Part shown: piece by piece, positions 56,519 to 64,000 of the stretch
How positions within the stretch are numbered: position 1 is the stretch's first letter
How the letters are laid out: every line of letters begins with the position of its first letter
Source of the DNA: JASHPR01 sp963815375
Lineage (GTDB): Bacteria; Actinomycetota; Actinomycetes; Streptosporangiales; Streptosporangiaceae
Assembly: GCA_963815375.1 (NCBI GenBank)
Contig: CAWFGX010000012.1
Location: 248,001 to 312,000 of the forward strand
Length of the DNA: 64,000 nucleotides
Reading direction: 5' to 3'
Notes under the pieces: model-generated
The model's input: the letters and a program-made list of their open reading frames with translations, nothing else
Databases searched by the model: none
What the model was told of the DNA's origin: nothing
Made by a program: the position numbers and the translations under genes

Positions 56519-59359
56519 ATGCCGACGCCGATGCAGTTCGGCCTGCTCGGGCCGTTGCTGGTGCGCAGCGGGGGGACAGAGCTGCCGGTGCCGCGCGGGC
56601 ATCTGCGGGCCATCCTGGCGGCGCTGCTGCTGAAGGCCAACCGGGACGTTCCGATCGAGGCGATCGCCGACACGGTGTGGGGAGAATCCCCGCCGCCGTC
56701 GGCAGAGGTGACGATCCGCAACCACATCCGTCGGCTCCGCAAGGCACTGGGCGAGCCCGGACGTGAGCGGATCAGTACCCGGCCGCGTGGCTACCGGATC
56801 AGCGTTGCTGACGGTGAGCTGGACCTAGACCGGTTTGCGGGCCTGGTCGCCTCGGCACAGGCGGCAGCCCGCGACCGCTCCTGGAATGCCACGGTGGCGC
56901 AGGCGGACCAGGCACTGGCACTGTGGCGAGGCCAACCGCTGGCCGATACCGGCTCTGACGCACTTACGCTGCGCGAGGTCCCCCGGCTGGCAGAGCTGCG
57001 GCTGCAGGTCCTGGAGACCAGGATTGAGGCCAGGCTGAACCTGGGCTATCACAGCCAGGTGGTGGCTGATCTGCAGGGCCTGTGCGCGGCCCATCCACTG
57101 CGTGAGCACCTGCACGCGCTGCTGATGCTGGCACTGCGGCGGAGTGGCAGACAGGCCGAAGCCCTGGCCGCCTACCAGGACGTGCGCCGGGTGCTGGTAG
57201 AGCAGCTCGGTGCAGACCCTGGTGCTGAGCTGCAGAAGCTGCACCAGCAGATCCTTACCGCCGACCGGGCTGAGCTGCCGGCACCGGCCCTGGGCGCCAC
57301 GGGCGGCCAAGCGGCGGAGGTGCCGCGGCAGCTTCCGCCGGCGGTGGCGCGATTCACCGGCCGCACCGCTGAGCTGCAGATGCTGAACCAGATGCTGAAC
57401 CAGGCCGGTGATTCCCCGGGGACAGTGGTGATCAGCGCGATCGGCGGCACCGCCGGCGTGGGCAAGACTGCCCTGGCCATCCACTGGGCCCACCAGGTCG
57501 CCGACCGCTTCCCTGACGGCCAGCTCTACGCCGACCTGCGCGGCTTCGACCCCGACGGCGCCCCGGTCACCGCTGCCGAGGTGGTCCGCGCGTTCCTGGA
57601 CGCGCTGGGCACGCCGACCCAGCGCATCCCGCCCAGCCCGGAGGCCCGGCAAGGCCTGTACCGCAGCCTGCTGGCAGACCGCCGGATGCTGATCGTACTG
57701 GACAATGCCAGCGACGAGCAGCAGGTCCGCCCGCTCATCCCGGCTACCCCCGGTACCCTGGTGCTGGTCACCAGCCGCCGGCAGCTCACCGGGCTGGCCG
57801 CGGCCAGCAGCGCCCGTCTGCTCAGCCTCGACGTGCTCACCGAGGCTGAAGCCACCCAGATGCTCACTGCCCGCATCGGCGCCGGCCGGGCCATCGCCGA
57901 CCCAGGCGCTGCTGCCGAGATAGCACGGCTGTGCGCGCGCCTGCCGCTAGCCCTGGCAGTGACCGCCGCCCGCGCCCATGCCAGGCCCGGCTTCCCGCTG
58001 GCCGACCTCGCCGGCGAGCTGCGCGATATCAGCACCCGCCTGGACGCCCTGGACACCGGGGACCCCGGCTCATGCGTCCGCGCGGTGTTCTCCTGGTCCT
58101 GCCGGCAGCTCACCCCGGACGCGGCACGGATGTTCCGGCTGCTGGGCCTGCACCCCGGCCCCGATATCTCCGGCCCGGCTGCCGCCAGCCTCGCCGGGCA
58201 CAGCCGCACCGAGGCCGGCCGCCTGCTAGCGGAGCTCACCCGGGCGCACCTGATCGCCGAGCACGCCCCGGGCCGTTACGCCTTTCACGACCTGCTCCGC
58301 GCCTACGCCGCTGACCAGGCGGCCACGACTGACAGCGATGCCGACCGCCACCAGGCCGCCTGCCGGCTGCTCGGCCACTATCTGCACACTGCCTGCTCCG
58401 CGATGTTGCTGCTGAGCACACGCGACCCGATAGCTCTCGAGCCGATGCGGCCAGGCGTCACGCTCGAGAGCTTCACAGACCGCCAGCAGGCGCGGGCCTG
58501 GTTCATGGCGGAGCACTACGTCCTGCGGAACGCCGTCTCGCTCGCAGCGGCGACGGGGTTCGACGCCTGTGCCTGGCAGCTGCCCTGGGCACTGGTGCCG
58601 TTCCTCGACTGGCAGGGGCACTGGCACGACCTGCGTGACACTCAGCGCATTGCCCTGGCCGCAGCGGCACGCACCGGTGATCCCGCTGGCCAGGCAGTCT
58701 GCCTCCAGCGCCTGGGATTCGCCTGCGCCAGGCTCGGTGACTACGACGAGGCCCACACCCACCTCGAGGCCTGCCTGGACCTGTACCGGCAGCTCGGCGA
58801 CCGTGCCAGCGAGGCCCGCGCCCACCAGAGCCTCGGCTGGGCGAGCGAGCAGCAGGGTCGGTATGCCGATTCACTGGAGCACGCCGAGCAGGCATTCGCC
58901 CTGTTCGAGGTCGTAGGCCACCAGGCGGGCCAGGCCGAGGCCCTCAACGCCGTCGGCTTCAGCCACGCCCTGCTCGGCAACTACCACCAGGCCCGGACCT
59001 TGTGCCGGCAGGCCCTGGTCATGAGCCGCGATATTGCCGACCGCCATGGCGAGGCACTGAGCTGGGACAGCCTGGGCTATACGGAGCATCATCTCGGTCA
59101 GTACGCCGAGGCCGCTGCCTGTTACGGTCATGCCATAGGGCTTTACCGCGAGCTTGGCGACCGGTATCTCGAAGCCAACACCCTCACCCACCTCGGCGAC
59201 AGCTGCCACGCTTCGGGTGACGCGCGGCGAGCCTTGGACGCCTGGCAGCAGGCTCACGACATCCTCGACGACCTCCAGCATCCCGACACCGACCAGGTCC
59301 GCGCCAAGCTCGCTGCCGCCGGTGCCCGGCTCCCGTTCGGAGCCGCCCGGGCAGGCTAA
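56519..59359 (+). CDS. AfsR/SARP-family transcriptional regulator with NB-ARC and TPR domains
   Basis: 946 residues; ATG 56519 has a GGGGAGG site 8 nt upstream. Domains: OmpR-type winged helix (about 5-95, LGPLLVRSGGTELPVPRGHLRAILAALLL), bacterial transcriptional activation domain BTAD (about 100-245), NB-ARC ATPase (about 275-560; P-loop GTAGVGKTALA, Walker B RRMLIVLDNA, sensor TLVLVTSRR) and a TPR array (about 690-930; ARLGDYDEAHTHLEACLDLYRQLGD and similar units). AfsR-type proteins activate secondary metabolite or global operons in response to nucleotide state. No biosynthetic cluster is visible here. It overlaps the convergent nrfD-like gene by 4 nt. Confidence 0.94.
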   Translation: MPTPMQFGLLGPLLVRSGGTELPVPRGHLRAILAALLLKANRDVPIEAIADTVWGESPPPSAEVTIRNHIRRLRKALGEPGRERISTRPRGYRISVADGELDLDRFAGLVASAQAAARDRSWNATVAQADQALALWRGQPLADTGSDALTLREVPRLAELRLQVLETRIEARLNLGYHSQVVADLQGLCAAHPLREHLHALLMLALRRSGRQAEALAAYQDVRRVLVEQLGADPGAELQKLHQQILTADRAELPAPALGATGGQAAEVPRQLPPAVARFTGRTAELQMLNQMLNQAGDSPGTVVISAIGGTAGVGKTALAIHWAHQVADRFPDGQLYADLRGFDPDGAPVTAAEVVRAFLDALGTPTQRIPPSPEARQGLYRSLLADRRMLIVLDNASDEQQVRPLIPATPGTLVLVTSRRQLTGLAAASSARLLSLDVLTEAEATQMLTARIGAGRAIADPGAAAEIARLCARLPLALAVTAARAHARPGFPLADLAGELRDISTRLDALDTGDPGSCVRAVFSWSCRQLTPDAARMFRLLGLHPGPDISGPAAASLAGHSRTEAGRLLAELTRAHLIAEHAPGRYAFHDLLRAYAADQAATTDSDADRHQAACRLLGHYLHTACSAMLLLSTRDPIALEPMRPGVTLESFTDRQQARAWFMAEHYVLRNAVSLAAATGFDACAWQLPWALVPFLDWQGHWHDLRDTQRIALAAAARTGDPAGQAVCLQRLGFACARLGDYDEAHTHLEACLDLYRQLGDRASEARAHQSLGWASEQQGRYADSLEHAEQAFALFEVVGHQAGQAEALNAVGFSHALLGNYHQARTLCRQALVMSRDIADRHGEALSWDSLGYTEHHLGQYAEAAACYGHAIGLYRELGDRYLEANTLTHLGDSCHASGDARRALDAWQQAHDILDDLQHPDTDQVRAKLAAAGARLPFGAARAG

Positions 59360-60411
59360 CCGGACTGCAGACGCTGGCGCTGCGGGCCGACGGTATACGC
59401 GGGGTCGCGCGCGGAGTCCTTGCCGGCGAAGAACACGCCGAAGCGGGTCAGTGCGGACGCGGCCAGCAGTGCGGCCCCCGACGCGGCCGCCGCAGCCCGG
59501 TTGCGTCCGGCCAGCACCGCGCCGGTCAGGCCGGCAGCGGTGAGGACCTCGGCCGCTTCCATCAGCTTGCCGGGCCGCCCGGACTGGTACGGCTGCGCCG
59601 TGTCACCAAGTCGCTGCAGCAGCATGCTCTTGGCGGTTAGCTCGGCGGCCGAGCCGAGCACCGCGAACCGGATGGCCTGACCTGCGGCGGGCTGGCCCAC
59701 GGCCAGCATGCCCAGCCCGCCGGCCGCGGTCGCCGCGGAACCGGCGAACAGGAAGGGCATTTCGCGATGACCTTCGTGCCAGGCGGGGACGGCCGTGTCG
59801 GTCAGCAGCGCAGCGGTGTAGGTGGCGACCCCGGCGCCAAACACGGCGGCGGCGGCCGTGGCCGCGGCTCCGGTCTTGGGCAGCTTGCCGGTCAGTGCGC
59901 AGCCGGCGGCTGCAGCTGCGGCCGGGCTGTACGCGCTGACCAGCCAGGAGCCCACGCTCATCGGTGAGGTCACTTTGAACACACGCAGCATGTTGAGGAA
60001 CCGGGTGGGGCGGCCGAGGTCGGCCACCAGAGCGACCAGTGACAACCCGATGGCCCCGGCGGCCCCGGTCTTCGAAGCGCGAGCCAGCTGGCGGTTGCCT
60101 GTGGCCTGGGCGAAAGCGGCAAGCAGTGACGACGCGCCGGCCAGGCCGCCGAGGAACAGGTAGCCGGGGACCTCCGGGCTGCCCCATATCGGCTCCTTGA
60201 TCACGGGGCGGCCGTAGTAGGAGTCGGGCTGCGCCTTGGGCACCATCAGCTGCTCCGCGCTGTGGCGCCGCTCTCCCGCTCCGCGCTTGCCCGTGTCGAG
60301 CGACTCTTCGTCACGCGAATCGTCACGCGAACTGGCACCGTTACGGTGGCCGACGGCTGCCTCCCGGGCCCGGGCGGCCAGCCGGCCCGCGGCACCGCCA
60401 GCGCGGCTCAT
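59356..60411 (-). CDS. formate dehydrogenase membrane subunit, NrfD/PsrC family
   Basis: 351 residues from ATG 60411, overlapping the Fe-S subunit stop (ATGA). The N-terminal 70 residues are polar (RDDSRDEESLDTGKRGAGERR). After the YYGRPVIKEPIWGSPEVPGY segment come about eight membrane helices. NrfD-type subunits take electrons from an Fe-S partner and reduce quinone without haem. The FRVFKVTSPMSVGSW-like stretch (RVFKVTSPMSVGSW) is family-typical. Confidence 0.88.
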   Translation of the reverse strand: MSRAGGAAGRLAARAREAAVGHRNGASSRDDSRDEESLDTGKRGAGERRHSAEQLMVPKAQPDSYYGRPVIKEPIWGSPEVPGYLFLGGLAGASSLLAAFAQATGNRQLARASKTGAAGAIGLSLVALVADLGRPTRFLNMLRVFKVTSPMSVGSWLVSAYSPAAAAAAGCALTGKLPKTGAAATAAAAVFGAGVATYTAALLTDTAVPAWHEGHREMPFLFAGSAATAAGGLGMLAVGQPAAGQAIRFAVLGSAAELTAKSMLLQRLGDTAQPYQSGRPGKLMEAAEVLTAAGLTGAVLAGRNRAAAAASGAALLAASALTRFGVFFAGKDSARDPAYTVGPQRQRLQSG

Positions 60412-61319
60412 GGCTGACCTCCACGCCAGCCCAGGCAGGCGGCCGCCGCGGCGGCCGCCAGGCCGACGGCGGCAGTGGCCACGTGGCGCCACATACGCGG
60501 CAGGTCCCGCGTGGTGACCACCGGGTCCGGCGGCAGGCCGTATACCTCCGGCGCGTCCAGCAGCAGGAAGAACGCCCCGGCTCCCCCGATGCCGTCGCCA
60601 GGATCCTCGAGGTAGAGCCGCGCACGGGTCTCGCCGCTCTGCTGCAGCTCACTGACCCGGCGCTGAGCGCGTTCCCGGAGCTCATCAACGGGGCCGAACT
60701 GGATCGACTCGGTCGGGCAGGCCTTCGCGCAGGCGGGGGTCAGGCCGTCACCAATCCGGTCATAGCACAGCGTGCACTTGTGCGCCCCGCCGTCGGATTC
60801 ACGCCGCGCGATAACACCGAACGGGCAGGCGGACACGCAGTAGCCACAGCCGTTGCAGATGTCGTCCTGCACGACCACCGTGCCGAACTCGGTGCGCATC
60901 AGCGCCCCGGTCGGGCACACGTCCAGGCAAGCAGCCTCGGTGCAGTGCTTGCAGACGTCGCTGGACATCAGCCAGCGTGAGCCGCCTGCCACTTCAGCGG
61001 TGGCTGCACCGTCACCAGCAGCGGCTAGAGCCGGCCCGTTCGCCCGCGCATCGCCCGGCCCGTGCCCGATCTGCTCGATGAACGCCACATGGCGCCAGGT
61101 CGAGGCGTTGAGACTCGCCGTGTTGTCGTAGGACATGCCGGTGAGCAGCAGCCCGTCCTCGGGCACGGCGTTCCATTCCTTGCAGGCGACCTCGCAGGCC
61201 TTGCAGCCGATGCACACCGACGTGTCGGTGAAAAACCCCATCCGGGGCGGGTGGTCGTCGTAGCCGGCTAGCGCCGCCGGGTCCAGCATGACGGCATCCT
61301 CCCCAGGCGTGGTACCCAT
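60408..61319 (-). CDS. fdhB: formate dehydrogenase iron-sulfur subunit
   Basis: 303 residues. Ferredoxin-type subunit with four [4Fe-4S] motifs: CIGCKACEVACKEW (about 36-49), CKHCTEAACLDVCP, CNGCGYCVSACPFG, and CTLC...CAKACP. A C-terminal membrane helix (VATAAVGLAAAAAAACLGW) anchors it, as in FdnH. It links the catalytic subunit to the NrfD protein. 1 nt separates it from the catalytic subunit gene. Confidence 0.93.
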   Translation of the reverse strand: MGTTPGEDAVMLDPAALAGYDDHPPRMGFFTDTSVCIGCKACEVACKEWNAVPEDGLLLTGMSYDNTASLNASTWRHVAFIEQIGHGPGDARANGPALAAAGDGAATAEVAGGSRWLMSSDVCKHCTEAACLDVCPTGALMRTEFGTVVVQDDICNGCGYCVSACPFGVIARRESDGGAHKCTLCYDRIGDGLTPACAKACPTESIQFGPVDELRERAQRRVSELQQSGETRARLYLEDPGDGIGGAGAFFLLLDAPEVYGLPPDPVVTTRDLPRMWRHVATAAVGLAAAAAAACLGWRGGQP

Positions 61320-61320
61320 C

Positions 61321-64000
61321 TCATACCTCCGTCCCAGTCTCGTCAGTGATCCCGGCGCGCCGCTGGTACTGCCGGACGAGATCCCGCCGCTCGGGCCCGT
61401 GTGGACGGCGTCCCGGGCGGATGTCGCACGCGATCGCCTTGACCTCCTGGATATGCACGTTGGGGTCCAGGGACATGTGCGCGAGCTCGTTCGCGCCGTC
61501 CCCGGTCGTGTACCCGTTGGGCCCCCAGTGCCACGGCAGGCCTACTTGCTCCAGGCGCCGGCCGTCGACGATCAGCGGTGTCATCCGCCGCGTGACCATC
61601 ACCCGGGCCTCGATGGCATTGCGCGCGGTGATGATCGTGGCCCAGCCCATGTGCTCAAGTCCCCGCTCGGCGGCCAGCTCGGGCGAGACCTCGCAGAACA
61701 TCTCAGGCTGGAGCTCTGCCAGGTACGGCAGGAACCGCGACATGCCGCCAGCGGTGTGGTGCTCGGTCAGCCGGTAGGTGGTGGTGACGTACGGGAAGAC
61801 CGCCGACCCGGGCTCACGGCCGCTGGGCTGGAATCTGTCCTCGCGGTATTTGATGATCTGCCGTACCGGGTTGTGCTGCTGACCGTAGAGCAGGTTCCGG
61901 ACCGGCGACTCCTGCGGCTCGTAGTGGGCCGGCAGCGGGCCGTCCACTAGCCCGGCCGGGGCGAACAGCCACGCCTTCCCGTCGGCCTGCATGATGAACG
62001 GGTCGTCGCCAGCGATCGCGTCGACGCCAGTGGCGCCCTCGGGCGGCCGGTAGGACGGTGGCCGGTCGGCGACGAAGTCAGGCACGTCGTGCCCAGTCCA
62101 CTTGCGCTTGCGTGGGTCCCACCAGACCAGTGCCTTGCGGTCACTCCACGGCTTGCCGTCCGGGTCGGCGGACGCCCGGTTGTAGATGATGCGCCGGTTC
62201 GCCGGCCATGCCCAGCCCCACTCAGGCGCGACCCAGCTCTGCTCCCGGCCGGGCTTGCGCCGGGCCGCCTGGTTGACTCCGCCGGCCCGGACGCCACAGT
62301 AGATCCAGCAGCCGCACTCCGTGGATCCGTCGGCCTTGAGCTGGGTAAATGTCGACAGCGGCTTGCCTTCGGCGTCCCGGCCGTTGATCTCGGCCAGCAC
62401 CGCGTCGGCGTCGGGTTCCTGCAGCCCGCCCAGCACTGGGTAGTCCCAGGTCAGGTCCAGCACCGGACGGTCCATCTCGTCAGAGGAGGAGGCGAGTTTC
62501 TCGCGGATCCGGCGGCCGAGGTGGTACGTAAACCACAGGTCGCTGCGGGCGTCGCCGGCTGGCTCGACCGCTGTGTGGTGCCACTGCAGCATCCGCTGGG
62601 TGTTGGTGCAGCTGCCGTCCTTCTCCGTATGGGCGGCCGCGGGCAGGAAGAACACCTCGGTCTTGATGTCCTCGGTGCGCATCTCCGCAGTCTCGATCTC
62701 CGGGCCGTTCTGCCAGAACGTCGCGCTCTCGATCAGCACCATGTCCCGGACCACCAGCCAGTCCAGGTTGGCCATCCCCATCCGCTGCACCCGCGAGTTG
62801 GCCGAGCCGACCGCCGGGTTCTGCCCGAACACGAAGTAGCCGGTGCACTGGCCCTCTATCTGGGCCATGGCCGTCTCGTATGTGCTGTGGCTGCCGGTCA
62901 GCCGCGGCAGGTAGTCGTAGCAGAATTCGTTCTCTGCCGTGGCCGCATCTCCCCACCACGCCTTGAGCAGGCTCACCATGTACTCGCGGGTGTTGGCCCA
63001 GAACCCCTTGTACACGGTCTCGGCCATGACGTACACGTCCAGGTCGTCGTGGCGGCGCGCAAGCGGCATCGGCAGATAGCCGGGCAGCAGGTCAAAGAGC
63101 GTAGGGATGTCGGTGGACCCCTGGATGGAGGCGTGGCCGCGGAGCGCCAGGATGCCGCCGCCCGGCCGGCCCATGTTGCCGAGCAGCGACTGCAGGATCG
63201 CCGCCGCGCGGATGTACTGCACGCCGACCGTGTGCTGGGTCCAGCCCACGCTGTACGCGAACGCTGTGGTCTTGTCACGCCCCGAGTTCTGCGTGACCAG
63301 TTCGCACACCTGACGGAACAGATGCTCGGGCACGCCGGTGATCCTTGCCACCATTTCTGGTGTGTAGCGGGAGAAATGGCGCTTGAGCACCTGGAACACA
63401 CAGCGCGGGTGCTGCAGGGTCATGTCGGTGTCGGGGGCAGGGTGGGCTGCCGCGCCGACCGATCCGTGAATCTCGCCCCGGGCCGCCCGCCGGGCCAGCA
63501 GCAACTCCTCCGGCTCGATGCCGCGGGCGCCGCTGGCAGGGGCGACGCCGACCTCCTCGCCCTGGTAGCGCCAGGTCTTAAAGTCGTACACGCGGTCCTC
63601 GGCGTTCAGGCCGGAGAACACACCGTCAAGGTCTTCCGTGTCTGCGAACTCCTCGGTAAGGATCGCCGGCGCGTTGGTGTAATTGACCACATATTCCCGG
63701 AAGTACTTCTCGTTCTGAATGACGTAATTGATAAGCCCGCCGACGAAGGCGATGTCCGAACCGGCCCGTAGCGGGACGTGCAGGTCGGCCAGGGCGCTGG
63801 TCCGGCTGTACCGGGGGTCGACGTGGATCACGGTGGCGCCGCGGGCCTTTGCCTCCATGACCCACTGGAAGCCCACTGGGTGGGCCTCGGCCATGTTGGA
63901 GCCCTCGATAAGGATGCAGTCGGAGTTCTGCAGGTCCTGCTGAAATGTCGTCGCGCCGCCGCGACCGAAGCTAGTCCCCAGACCGGGAACTGTGGAGGAG
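61321..64000 (-). CDS. fdhA: formate dehydrogenase catalytic (molybdopterin) subunit, 5' end off window
   Basis: 892 residues are visible; the frame is open to the right edge, so the apparent ATG at 63894 is internal. The visible start STVPGLGTSFGRGGATTF corresponds to the region straight after the Sec/Cys-His active-site pair of FdnG (UHGPTVASLAPTFGRGAMTN in E. coli), so the catalytic residue lies within a few codons beyond the window. Conserved: SNMAEAHPVGFQWVMEAK, GNMGRPGGGILALRGH, NPAVGS, FWQNGPE, and RIIYNRASADPDGKPW, close to FdnG throughout. Oxidises formate to CO2 with Mo/W-bis-MGD. The operon order alpha-beta-gamma is standard. Confidence 0.95.
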   Translation of the reverse strand, partial: SSTVPGLGTSFGRGGATTFQQDLQNSDCILIEGSNMAEAHPVGFQWVMEAKARGATVIHVDPRYSRTSALADLHVPLRAGSDIAFVGGLINYVIQNEKYFREYVVNYTNAPAILTEEFADTEDLDGVFSGLNAEDRVYDFKTWRYQGEEVGVAPASGARGIEPEELLLARRAARGEIHGSVGAAAHPAPDTDMTLQHPRCVFQVLKRHFSRYTPEMVARITGVPEHLFRQVCELVTQNSGRDKTTAFAYSVGWTQHTVGVQYIRAAAILQSLLGNMGRPGGGILALRGHASIQGSTDIPTLFDLLPGYLPMPLARRHDDLDVYVMAETVYKGFWANTREYMVSLLKAWWGDAATAENEFCYDYLPRLTGSHSTYETAMAQIEGQCTGYFVFGQNPAVGSANSRVQRMGMANLDWLVVRDMVLIESATFWQNGPEIETAEMRTEDIKTEVFFLPAAAHTEKDGSCTNTQRMLQWHHTAVEPAGDARSDLWFTYHLGRRIREKLASSSDEMDRPVLDLTWDYPVLGGLQEPDADAVLAEINGRDAEGKPLSTFTQLKADGSTECGCWIYCGVRAGGVNQAARRKPGREQSWVAPEWGWAWPANRRIIYNRASADPDGKPWSDRKALVWWDPRKRKWTGHDVPDFVADRPPSYRPPEGATGVDAIAGDDPFIMQADGKAWLFAPAGLVDGPLPAHYEPQESPVRNLLYGQQHNPVRQIIKYREDRFQPSGREPGSAVFPYVTTTYRLTEHHTAGGMSRFLPYLAELQPEMFCEVSPELAAERGLEHMGWATIITARNAIEARVMVTRRMTPLIVDGRRLEQVGLPWHWGPNGYTTGDGANELAHMSLDPNVHIQEVKAIACDIRPGRRPHGPERRDLVRQYQRRAGITDETGTEV

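Overview
The window comes from a high-GC, mycelial-type actinomycete. The evidence is the very strong G/C third-position bias, GTG starts, overlapping stop/start junctions, an AfsR/SARP regulator, an ECF42 and a SigG-type sigma factor, WXG100-like proteins and a PIG-L deacetylase. I cannot name the species. Gene content fits a soil actinobacterium that lives partly on trace gases and organic scavenging.

Layout. (1) 1-14996: a complete group 1h-type high-affinity [NiFe]-hydrogenase locus with two divergent transcription units. Leftward: hhyS, hhyL, an Fe-S partner (NifU C-domain plus Cys-rich Rieske-like domain), DUF5947, DUF6084, a 501-residue conserved unknown, a 34-residue membrane peptide and one further small gene cut by the window edge. 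Rightward: an HTH regulator, a YceI protein, two SIS-domain proteins sandwiching a non-canonical HypC, the maturation endopeptidase, then hypC, hypD, hypE, hypA, hypB. (2) 15053-21265: an ECF42 sigma factor with its DGPF/YCII partner and a matching candidate promoter, then hypF (detached from the other hyp genes), an SDR and a PIG-L deacetylase. (3) 21336-26315: DUF2252, an aquaporin-family channel, a PF20091-like hydrolase and a FadR-type GntR regulator. (4) 26423-34620: an oligopeptide/glutathione-type ABC importer operon with an embedded gamma-glutamyltransferase, preceded by a promoter rich in symmetric elements. (5) 34265-40937: a leftward run of an M24 peptidase homologue, E1 alpha, E1 beta, a second fused ABC ATPase and a serpin. 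(6) 41270-48608: small metabolic and repair genes, including a decayed PPOX flavoprotein, DinB, PrsW protease, a gamma-butyrobetaine-hydroxylase homologue, PhyH and a Mug-type glycosylase. (7) 48613-53761: WXG100/EspC-like proteins with a DUF1023 hydrolase, a second MIP channel and a methyltransferase. (8) 53933-59359: SigG-type sigma factor, a PQQ-type beta-propeller membrane protein and a divergent AfsR/SARP regulator. (9) 59356-64000: a membrane-bound formate dehydrogenase (NrfD-type subunit, Fe-S subunit, catalytic subunit cut by the right edge).

How it works together. The hydrogenase and formate dehydrogenase would both feed low-potential electrons to the respiratory chain. The maturation cluster supplies every Hyp factor. 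The SIS-HypC'-SIS block and the four conserved unknowns downstream of hhyE are the least explained part and the best candidate for an undescribed sub-system. Further oddities are two homologues of known metalloenzymes that have lost a metal ligand (M24 peptidase, gamma-butyrobetaine hydroxylase), an ABC ATPase frame that runs antisense into a serpin gene, and heptad repeats of 11-bp period in front of the SARP gene.
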